Shown here: positions 1 to 4,901 of the stretch, in pieces
Position numbering within the stretch: position 1 is the first letter of the stretch
How the letters are laid out: every line of letters begins with the position of its first letter
Source of the DNA: Eubacteriales Family XIII. Incertae Sedis bacterium
GTDB taxonomy: Bacteria > Bacillota_A > Clostridia > Peptostreptococcales > Anaerovoracaceae
Direction of reading: 5' to 3'
Length of the DNA stretch: 7,502 nucleotides
Assembly (NCBI GenBank): GCA_031278145.1
Contig: JAITLA010000084.1
Span: forward strand, 1 to 7,502
Position numbers and translations under genes: made by a program
The notes under the pieces: generated by a model
What the model was told of the DNA's origin: nothing
Databases searched by the model: none
The model's input: only the letters and a program-made list of their open reading frames with translations

Positions 1-195
1 GGCGTCCCGCTCGCGCGCGTGGATTACATTGAAATCGTGGACGCGGAAACCATGCGGCCCATAGAAGCCGTGGACAGACCCGCCCTGTGCGCCGTCGCCG
101 TGTACATCGGCGAAACGCGGCTGATTGACAACATCGCGCTGGAGGCCGATATTTATGCGGATACGCTTGAATCCGAAAAAAACCGTGAAATTTGA
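1..195 (+). CDS. panC: Pantoate--beta-alanine ligase (pantothenate synthetase), C-terminal fragment
   Basis: PanC joins pantoate and beta-alanine using ATP, through a pantoyl-adenylate intermediate, to make pantothenate, the precursor of CoA, in the cytoplasm. Only the last 64 codons are visible. The frame is open from base 1 and ends at TGA 193-195. The fragment carries the recognisable PanC C-terminal pattern: ARVDYIEIVDAETMRP at about residues 5-20, then RPALCAVAVYIGETRLIDNI at about 26-45. This is the small C-terminal domain that closes over the active site. The start and the ATP-binding N-terminal domain lie left of the window. Codon use is GC-rich like the genes after base 1100, and clearly unlike the AT-rich gene that follows. 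No terminator with a T-run is visible downstream. Confidence is high because the C-terminal signature is specific. Confidence 0.9.
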   Translation, partial: GVPLARVDYIEIVDAETMRPIEAVDRPALCAVAVYIGETRLIDNIALEADIYADTLESEKNREI

Positions 196-215
196 TGTTT
201 TTGCTTGAAAAAGCG

Positions 216-245
216 ATGACGAACTCGGCGCATATGTGTTAATAT
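216..245 (+). promoter_or_regulatory. Candidate extended -10 promoter for the VapD module
   Basis: A TAATAT hexamer at 240-245 is preceded by TGT at 237-239, giving an extended -10 pattern. ATGACG at 216-221 matches four of six positions of the -35 consensus with an 18-bp spacer. This would start transcription near base 252 and leave a leader of about 47 nt before the GTG at 299. It lies in AT-rich DNA where chance matches are common, so the call is tentative. Confidence 0.35.
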
Positions 246-270
246 ACTGCTATCGGCAAAACAGTTCGTC
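218..270. repeat. Inverted repeat flanking the candidate module promoter
   Basis: GACGAACT at 218-225 is the exact reverse complement of AGTTCGTC at 263-270, with 37 nt between the arms. The arms bracket the candidate -10 element at 240-245, so a promoter-spanning operator is possible. An RNA hairpin is less likely, because the left arm would lie upstream of the predicted transcription start. A second offset pair is also present (TCGGCG at 225-230 and CGCCGA at 270-275). Chance occurrence cannot be excluded. Confidence 0.3.
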
Positions 271-287
271 GCCGACCGAATAATCTT

Positions 288-293
288 AGGAAG
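288..293 (+). promoter_or_regulatory. Shine-Dalgarno favouring a GTG start at 299
   Basis: AGGAAG ends 5 nt before GTG 299. The ATG at 341 has only a GAAAGG match 11 nt upstream (324-329), and the ATG at 353 has no good match. This favours GTG 299, but only modestly. Confidence 0.4.
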
Positions 294-298
294 CCCAA

Positions 299-649
299 GT
301 GCTTTATTGGGTGGCTTATAACAGAAAGGCAATTGGGACAATGAGAGTGGAAATGGCTTTTAATGATACCATCGTAACGAATAGCGGTTATCAAAAATCG
401 GATATTTACCAAACCATAGCGGCGGCGTTTCAAAAACATAATTTGCGTTGCGTATCATCCGACGAAACTTTGTCATTTGAGGATAATGGGCAGGAAAGCG
501 ACTATGCCTATATGTGGAAAATAATACTCGGGCTTCTAAAGTCTGATTGGTTTGTGAAATGCGCATCCTCTTGTACTTTCTATGACGATGATGATAGCAA
601 AGAAGATGTGCTTTCACAAGCATGGAAAGTGCAAAAGCGGATGGCATAA
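299..649 (+). CDS. Small protein of unknown function, candidate antitoxin partner of the VapD-like toxin
   Basis: I do not recognise a named family. The product is 116 residues from GTG 299, 102 from ATG 341, or 98 from ATG 353. The ribosome-binding match favours 299, while the later ATGs remove a short, ordinary-looking N-terminus. The protein is acidic overall, with an aspartate cluster (YDDDD) near residue 95 and a middle section rich in aromatic and hydrophobic residues (YAYMWKIILGLLKSDWF at about residues 69-85). No signal peptide, membrane helix or recognisable DNA-binding helix-turn-helix is evident. The gene ends at TAA 647-649, and the VapD-like gene begins 3 nt later, so the two are almost certainly cotranscribed and translationally coupled. 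A small acidic protein just upstream of a toxin suggests an antitoxin. That role is inferred from position only. AT-rich codon use differs sharply from flanking genes and suggests acquisition together with vapD. Confidence 0.75.
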   Translation: MLYWVAYNRKAIGTMRVEMAFNDTIVTNSGYQKSDIYQTIAAAFQKHNLRCVSSDETLSFEDNGQESDYAYMWKIILGLLKSDWFVKCASSCTFYDDDDSKEDVLSQAWKVQKRMA

Positions 650-652
650 GCC

Positions 653-1084
653 GTGGAACAAGAGAGAAGGAAAAGCGGTGGAGGTCGAAAACAAATAACT
701 TTTGATTTAAGTCAGAAAACCTTGGCTGTGCATTATCCTCGTCCAAAAGTGACGATCAATCCAAAATATTACAAAAAGGCATATGCTGATATTAGTCGCT
801 TTATGAAAAAAAACGGATTTGAGCATCGTCAATTTTCTGTCTATACTTCAAACGAAAAGATAACAAATACGGATATCAACCTGCTCATGGAGGATTTGGC
901 AAAAGAATTACCGTGGTTTATTCTTTGTGTAAATCAAATCGATGTTACCAATATTGGAACGCAGCACAGCCTTTTGCAGGCATTGGAAACAGCTGCATAT
1001 GATCTGCACGTATCACCTGAAAAAAAACAAGCTGCAACACCGGCCGAAGATGACCGCCGTAACGGCTCGCACAATGAGGCTTAG
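653..1084 (+). CDS. vapD: VapD-family endoribonuclease (toxin-like, Cas2-related fold)
   Basis: VapD proteins are small mRNA-cleaving ribonucleases with a Cas2-like ferredoxin fold. In Haemophilus influenzae VapD is the toxin of the VapXD pair. This 143-residue product begins at a GTG 3 nt after the upstream stop. The VapD core is clear: ITFDL at 15-19, HYPRP at 27-31, a helix ending KKNGFEHRQ at 52-60, SVYTS at 62-66, and DLAKELPWFILCVNQIDV at 81-98. From memory of the H. influenzae protein, Asp18 aligns with its Asp7 and Ser62 with its Ser43, both reported as important for activity. The residue before that Ser is Phe61 where H. influenzae has Gly. There is a basic 11-residue N-terminal extension (RRKSGGGRK) and a hydrophilic tail of about 25 residues beyond the fold. 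The tail's codons become GC-rich, like the host. Two A8 runs lie inside the gene. Family assignment is firm; toxicity is untested. Confidence 0.85.
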   Translation: MEQERRKSGGGRKQITFDLSQKTLAVHYPRPKVTINPKYYKKAYADISRFMKKNGFEHRQFSVYTSNEKITNTDINLLMEDLAKELPWFILCVNQIDVTNIGTQHSLLQALETAAYDLHVSPEKKQAATPAEDDRRNGSHNEA

Positions 1085-1101
1085 AGAAGACGCCTCCGCT
1101 T

Positions 1102-2232
1102 TCAGTCCCCCGCCGCCCGCGCCGCGGCCTTTTGCACAAGGAATTCGCACAGCTTGCGCGCCGCGTCGCGCCGCGCGTAGAGGGTGACGGTGGCGCGCAG
1201 GTCCTCCAGACGCCCGGGGTGCTTGAAGAGGGAGAACACCGCTTCCTCCAGCGGAAAGGAGGCCGTCGCGTAGAGGGCGATGCCGTTGTTCAGCATGAAC
1301 TCCGCGTTGCGCGTTTCGTGCCCCGGGATCGGGTTGATCATGATCATGGGCAGGCTCTTGGCCAGCGCCTCGGAGGAGGTGATGCCGCCCGGCTTCGTTA
1401 TGATGCAGTCGGCGGCGTCCATCATCAGATCCACGTGATCCACATATCCGTAGATGTCGAACCGTTTTCTGAATTTCTTCCGCTTCAGCTTTCGGTACAT
1501 CTCCTTGTTGTTGCCGCAGATGACGAGCACCTGCATGTCGAGGGGAAGCGCGTCGAGCTTCTCCGTGGAAAGGTCGATGCCGCCGTAGCCCATGCTGCCG
1601 CTCATGAGCAGTATCGTCGGGAGATCGGCATCGAGGTCCAGACTGTGGCGGGCCTCCGCGCGGTCCGTCTTTCTCGAGAACTGCGGCCTGATCGGAATGC
1701 CGAAGGGCAGTATCTTCGCGAGGTCGAGGCCCTTGCGCGCCATCTGAAAATCCAGCAGCTCGCTCGGCGTCACATAGTAGTCGAGATCGCGGGCCTCCTC
1801 CCACAGCGGATGCACGGTGAAATCCGTCACGATGCCGGCGGTGATCGCGTTCGTCCAAGCGCGGGCGCGCATCACGCTCGCGATGATGGAGGAAAGGACG
1901 TGCGTGCACACGATGATATCGGGCTTGTCCTTCTGCACGTATTTGTTCAGATCCCACGCGAAATATCGGTTGGTCAGCTGCGGAACGGACAGCTTGCCGT
2001 AGGGAGAATTCTTCTTCACAAGCGCGTCATAAGCCTTGGCGGAGAGCCAAGGCGCGTGCGCGGTGGAGAGCAGGTACCCCTTGGACAGCAGCTTGGACAG
2101 CTTGGGATCCACGTATTCGTAGGCGTCCATCGTCGTGCAGGACACGTCCATGGACTCGAAGGTATTGGCGACGGCCGCGCCGACGGCGTGGTGGCCTTGC
2201 CCTGTGGAAATGCTCAGAATCAGCGCTTTCAT
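1102..2232 (-). CDS. UgtP/MGD-synthase-like diacylglycerol glycosyltransferase (GT28 type)
   Basis: This GT-B enzyme probably transfers sugar from a UDP-sugar to diacylglycerol at the cytoplasmic face of the membrane, making glycolipid or a lipoteichoic-acid anchor. The 376-residue length suits the family. The N-terminal acceptor domain opens with a strand and the GQGHH loop (residues 11-15), the MGDG-synthase/MurG-type glycine-rich loop. The C-terminal donor domain has MSGSMGYGG (210-218), ITKPGGITSSEA (278-289) and PIPGHETRNAEFM (301-313), matching the nucleotide-sugar-binding region of GT28 proteins. Start ATG 2232 overlaps the stop of the upstream transporter gene by 4 nt (ATGA), so translation is coupled; a weak GGCGAG serves as ribosome binding site. 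The stop lies 17 nt from the convergent vapD stop, with no obvious shared terminator. The sugar (glucose or galactose) and processivity cannot be read from sequence. MurG itself is unlikely because the acceptor-domain pattern differs. Confidence 0.85.
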   Translation of the reverse strand: MKALILSISTGQGHHAVGAAVANTFESMDVSCTTMDAYEYVDPKLSKLLSKGYLLSTAHAPWLSAKAYDALVKKNSPYGKLSVPQLTNRYFAWDLNKYVQKDKPDIIVCTHVLSSIIASVMRARAWTNAITAGIVTDFTVHPLWEEARDLDYYVTPSELLDFQMARKGLDLAKILPFGIPIRPQFSRKTDRAEARHSLDLDADLPTILLMSGSMGYGGIDLSTEKLDALPLDMQVLVICGNNKEMYRKLKRKKFRKRFDIYGYVDHVDLMMDAADCIITKPGGITSSEALAKSLPMIMINPIPGHETRNAEFMLNNGIALYATASFPLEEAVFSLFKHPGRLEDLRATVTLYARRDAARKLCEFLVQKAAARAAGD

Positions 2233-3038
2233 AGCATCTCGCCGGCGTCCGCTTTCTTGGCGCCGTAGGCGAAATATCGCTTGGCGGAGGTCTTTTGCAG
2301 CGCGGCGGAGATCAGGGCCGCTATGAGAAAGCCGCCCGCGAACTGCGCGATGTTGGCCGGTATGCTGAAAACCGCCACCGCGAAGTTCCCGTAGATGAGG
2401 CTGCCGGCGATATAGTAACCGAATACCATGAACAGCCCGCCGCCCGTCATGCCGACGATATGGCCGAGCGGAACGGAGATGTTCTCCTTCCTGCGAAGCA
2501 CGGCGGCGATCAGGAGCAGGGCGGCCGGTATGAGCAGGGCCGCCGCCATGAGCCGCGTTTCAATCGCGCCCACTATGCCGGACAGCGATTCCGCGTTTCC
2601 GCTCGCCTCGAGCGCCATGGCAAAGGAGAGGGCATCGGCCCTCGCCGCGTACAGGACGATGCCGCCCACCGCCGCGTTGAACGCGAACCACAGGGCCGTG
2701 ACAAAGGCGCAGGAGATGACGAGATTGCGGCGTTTTTCCGCGCATTTCTCGATGACGATCCCCGTACAGAAGGCCATGCAAGCCTTGATCGCAAGCGTGA
2801 AGGGTGCCCAGACGAAGTAGCCGAGCAGGACATCCGCGAGCGCGGAACCCACGCCGGCGGCCAAGGCGCCGCGCCGCCGCCCGAGGATCAGCACCGCCAT
2901 GAAGATCATGCTGTCGCCGGGGTGCACATAGCCGTTCGTGAACGGGACCGGTATCGCAATCGCGATGGTCGTAACCGCGATCAGCGCCGTCAGAAGGCCC
3001 GTCAGTATCAATTTTTCCACATTCAAGGGACGTTTCAT
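2229..3038 (-). CDS. ECF transporter S component (substrate-binding membrane protein), enlarged
   Basis: S components capture a vitamin or related micronutrient in the membrane and pair with a shared ECF energy module (EcfT and two ATPases), not encoded here. The 269-residue product starts with an S-component-like stretch. Helix 1 is at about 10-30, then NGYVHPGDSMIFMAVLILG (35-53), then GVGSALADVLLGYFVWAP (62-79) and the TLAIKACMAFCTG helix (81-93). The end (GYYIAGSLIYG 207-217, SIPANIAQFAGG 225-236) is also typical. Residues about 105-190 form an unusual insert with two more hydrophobic segments (about 107-130 and 161-181), separated by a polar, Ala/Ser/Glu-containing stretch. The substrate is unknown; related proteins are annotated for thiamin precursors, pyridoxine, pantothenate, riboflavin or queuosine precursors. 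GGGAGA at 3044-3049 supports ATG 3038. The stop overlaps the glycosyltransferase start, and the ACT gene lies 36 nt upstream. Confidence 0.85.
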   Translation of the reverse strand: MKRPLNVEKLILTGLLTALIAVTTIAIAIPVPFTNGYVHPGDSMIFMAVLILGRRRGALAAGVGSALADVLLGYFVWAPFTLAIKACMAFCTGIVIEKCAEKRRNLVISCAFVTALWFAFNAAVGGIVLYAARADALSFAMALEASGNAESLSGIVGAIETRLMAAALLIPAALLLIAAVLRRKENISVPLGHIVGMTGGGLFMVFGYYIAGSLIYGNFAVAVFSIPANIAQFAGGFLIAALISAALQKTSAKRYFAYGAKKADAGEML

Positions 3039-3043
3039 TTCAT

Positions 3044-3049
3044 TCTCCC
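3044..3049 (-). promoter_or_regulatory. Ribosome binding site of the ECF S component gene
   Basis: On the minus strand GGGAGA ends 5 nt before ATG 3038, in the 36-nt gap after the ACT gene. It supports the chosen start. Confidence 0.55.
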
Positions 3050-3074
3050 GGCGGCGGCGCCCGATGTCCGGTTC

Positions 3075-3506
3075 TCAGAGCCCGTAAAGCTCCGAGAGGC
3101 CGGCGGTCTTCACGCCCTGCGCGGCAAAGGCGCGTATGGCGCGCTCGTTGTCCTCGACGCGCAGGATCACGTAGGCGCTGTCCTTCCTGCGCGTGATGAA
3201 GGCGTAGAGGTATTCGATGCTGATGCCGGCGTCGGCCGGCACGCGCAACACGCGGGAAAGGCTGCCCGGCGCGTCCTCTATGGCAACGGCGAGCACCGGC
3301 GTCACGGAAACGACGCAGTTCGCCGCGCGAAGCACCTCCAGCGCGCGCGCCGGATCGTTCACTATGATGCGCAATATGCCGAAATCCTTCGTATCCGCGA
3401 TGGACATGGCGCGCAGATCGATGCCGGCATCCCCGAGTATGCCCGTGATCTCCGCCAAGCGACCGGGGCTGTTTTCCACGAACACAGAGAGCTGATCAAT
3501 CGTCAT
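3075..3506 (-). CDS. Tandem ACT-domain protein (amino-acid-binding regulator)
   Basis: ACT domains are small folds that bind amino acids or related ligands and control metabolic enzymes. This 143-residue protein consists almost entirely of two of them. ACT 1 spans about residues 2-65, with the diagnostic ENSPGRLAEITGILGDAGID (11-30). ACT 2 spans about 70-140, with EDAPGSLSRVLRVPADAGI (77-95). No catalytic domain is attached, so the protein probably acts as a separate regulatory subunit or sensor. The gene begins 12 nt after the PaaK-like gene, and its strong ribosome binding site overlaps that gene's stop codon. Stand-alone double-ACT proteins often neighbour phenylacetate-CoA ligase homologues in Clostridia and methanogens, from established genome knowledge. 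The likely ligand is therefore an aromatic or branched-chain amino acid, but this is inferred. The family call is firm and the ligand is unknown. Confidence 0.88.
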   Translation of the reverse strand: MTIDQLSVFVENSPGRLAEITGILGDAGIDLRAMSIADTKDFGILRIIVNDPARALEVLRAANCVVSVTPVLAVAIEDAPGSLSRVLRVPADAGISIEYLYAFITRRKDSAYVILRVEDNERAIRAFAAQGVKTAGLSELYGL

Positions 3507-3510
3507 GATA

Positions 3511-3520
3511 CCCTCCTCCT
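3511..3520 (-). promoter_or_regulatory. Strong ribosome binding site of the ACT gene, overlapping the paaK stop
   Basis: On the minus strand AGGAGGAGGG lies 4 nt upstream of ATG 3506 and overlaps the TAG stop (3521-3519) of the ligase gene. This near-perfect Shine-Dalgarno fixes the ACT start and suggests coupled or boosted translation of the regulator. Confidence 0.8.
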
Positions 3521-4814
3521 ATATCTTGCGCTTGTCGATCACGCGCACGGCCTTCCCCTCGCTGCGCGCGATGCCGCGCGGCGCGACGAGCGTCACCTTG
3601 GGAGAGATGCCGAGCATGGCCCGCAGGGCGGTCAAAAGCTCCGCCTCCCGCGCCTCGATGCGCTTGACCGTGTCGTCGAACATCTCCGGCGTCATCTCAA
3701 CCCTGACCTCGAAGGTATCCGTGTAATTCAGTCTGTCGACTACGATCTCGTAGTTCGAGGGATAGCCGGCGCGCAAAAGCACGGTTTCGATCTGGGATGG
3801 GAACACGTTGACGCCGCGTATGATCAGCATATCGTCGGTCCTGCCCATCAGCCGCGCCATCTTGACGAGGGTTCTGCCGCAGGAGCAGTCCTTGCGGCTG
3901 AGCACGCAGATATCGCGCGTGCGGTAGCGCAGCAGGGGAAAGGCCTCCTTGCTGATGCAGGTAAAGACGAGCTCGCCCTTGGCGCCCTCGGGAAGGACCT
4001 CTCCCGTTTCGGGATCGATGATCTCCGCCACGAAGTGGTCCTCGTTGACGTGCATGCCCGTCTGCTCCGCGCATTCAAAGGATACGCCTGGGCCCGATAT
4101 CTCCGTCAACCCGTAGATGTCGTAAGCCTTTATCCCCAGCTTGGCCTCGATATCGCGGCGCATCTCCTCGCTCCAAGCCTCCGCGCCGAAGATGCCGGCC
4201 TTCAGCTTGATTTGGCCGCGCAGACCTTGATTGATCAGCGATTCCGCCAAGAATGCCGCGTAGGACGGCGTGCAGCACAGTATGGTCGCTTCGAGATCGA
4301 TCATGAACCGCAGCTGCCGTTCCGTGTTTCCGGAGGACATGGGCAGTGTGAGCGAGCCGACCTTGTGGGAACCGCCGTTCAGTCCGGGGCCGCCCGTGAA
4401 GAGCCCGTAACCGTAGCCGACGTGCACGACGTCCTCCCGCGAGCCGCCCGCGGCCACGATGGCCCGCGCGCAGCATTCATCCCACAGGTCGATATCGTTT
4501 TGGGTGTAGAAGGCCACGACGCGCTTGCCCGTCGTGCCGCTCGTGGACTGTATCCTGACGCAATCGGACAGGGGCTTTGCCAGAAGGCCGTAGGGATAAG
4601 CCGCTTTCAGGTCCTCCTTGGTAAGAAAGGGCAGCTTGCGCAGATCGTCCAGCGACCGTATATCCTGCGGCTCCAACCCCATATCCGCCATCTTGTTCCT
4701 GTAATACGCCACGTGATCGTAAACGTGCCGGACCGTCTTGACAAGCCGTTCCGACTGGAGCGCGCGCATCGCTTCCAAGGAGGCGCATTCCATATCCCGT
4801 TGATAATAGTTCAC
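3519..4814 (-). CDS. paaK: Phenylacetate-CoA ligase family enzyme (adenylate-forming)
   Basis: PaaK-type ligases activate phenylacetate or related aryl-acetates with ATP and CoA to the acyl-CoA, releasing AMP and pyrophosphate. From GTG 4814 the product has 431 residues, normal for the family. It starts NYYQRDMECAS, like other anaerobe PaaK proteins. Visible motifs are the ATP/phosphate loop STSGTTGKR (90-98), GIFGAEAWSEEM (208-219), the adenylate-binding YGLTEISGPG (234-243), YRTRDI (297-302), CSCGRTL (310-316), the hinge region GRTDDMLIIRGVNVFPSQ (324-341) and the C-terminal lysine in SEGKAVRVID (418-427). An in-frame ATG at 4844 would add 10 residues, but it lacks a ribosome binding site and sits one base from a strong hairpin. 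GTG 4814 has GGAAAGG 9 nt upstream. The ACT gene follows after 12 nt. In anaerobes such ligases work with indolepyruvate:ferredoxin oxidoreductase in aromatic amino-acid metabolism. True substrate is inferred. Confidence 0.9.
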   Translation of the reverse strand: MNYYQRDMECASLEAMRALQSERLVKTVRHVYDHVAYYRNKMADMGLEPQDIRSLDDLRKLPFLTKEDLKAAYPYGLLAKPLSDCVRIQSTSGTTGKRVVAFYTQNDIDLWDECCARAIVAAGGSREDVVHVGYGYGLFTGGPGLNGGSHKVGSLTLPMSSGNTERQLRFMIDLEATILCCTPSYAAFLAESLINQGLRGQIKLKAGIFGAEAWSEEMRRDIEAKLGIKAYDIYGLTEISGPGVSFECAEQTGMHVNEDHFVAEIIDPETGEVLPEGAKGELVFTCISKEAFPLLRYRTRDICVLSRKDCSCGRTLVKMARLMGRTDDMLIIRGVNVFPSQIETVLLRAGYPSNYEIVVDRLNYTDTFEVRVEMTPEMFDDTVKRIEAREAELLTALRAMLGISPKVTLVAPRGIARSEGKAVRVIDKRKI

Positions 4815-4823
4815 CGCTTTTCG

Positions 4824-4830
4824 CCTTTCC
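4824..4830 (-). promoter_or_regulatory. Ribosome binding site deciding the paaK start
   Basis: On the minus strand GGAAAGG ends 9 nt before GTG 4814. The upstream candidate ATG 4844 is preceded by the GC-rich hairpin arm and has no purine-rich Shine-Dalgarno. This supports GTG 4814. Confidence 0.55.
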
Positions 4831-4845
4831 CGTATCGAAATCATT

Positions 4846-4885
4846 GCGGCGCGGGCGACGGAAACAAGCCCGCCGCCCGCGCCGC
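4846..4885 (-). terminator. Perfect 12-bp GC hairpin between thiolase and paaK (attenuator, processing or stability element; no T-run)
   Basis: GCGGCGCGGGCG at 4846-4857 is the exact reverse complement of CGCCCGCGCCGC at 4874-4885, with a 16-nt loop. Read on the minus strand it follows the thiolase stop (4902) by 16 nt and precedes the paaK GTG by 31 nt. The downstream flank is AATGATTTCG, without the T-run of a classical intrinsic terminator. It may be a partial terminator, an RNA-processing barrier that raises thiolase mRNA relative to downstream genes, or a stability element. The hairpin is directly seen; its function is inferred. Confidence 0.5.
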
Positions 4886-4901
4886 CGCGTGTCTGCGATA
4901 C

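Noticed and set aside
203..214. GCTT-GAAA-AAGC hairpin after panC as a terminator
   Set aside because: A 4-bp stem with a GNRA-type tetraloop, AU-rich in the middle and with no following T-run, is too weak to call.
360..746. 128-codon minus-strand frame across the two islet genes
   Set aside because: It has no recognisable motif and no good ribosome binding site. The opposite strand encodes the VapD module.
175..1028. Similar GA7C and GA8C tracts near both islet borders, as possible target-site duplication
   Set aside because: Poly-A tracts of slightly different length with non-matching flanks are not convincing direct repeats.
653..1084. CRISPR-Cas locus, because VapD is related to Cas2
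   Set aside because: No repeat-spacer array and no other Cas gene is in the window, and the protein matches VapD rather than Cas2.
1076..1096. Small hairpin GAGGC/GCCTC between the convergent vapD and glycosyltransferase genes, as a terminator
   Set aside because: The stem is only 5 bp with an 11-nt loop and no T-run on either side.
1013..2268. Long frames overlapping the glycosyltransferase on both strands (+ 1132-2268, - 1013-1957)
   Set aside because: The frame at 1102-2232 carries clear GT28 motifs. The others are Arg/Gly/His-rich shadows without motifs.
1111..4885. Identical 15-mer CGCCGCCCGCGCCGC at 1111-1125 and 4871-4885
   Set aside because: One copy encodes Ala/Arg residues at the glycosyltransferase C-terminus and the other is a hairpin arm. 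In such GC-rich DNA a shared low-complexity 15-mer is weak evidence for a mobile repeat.
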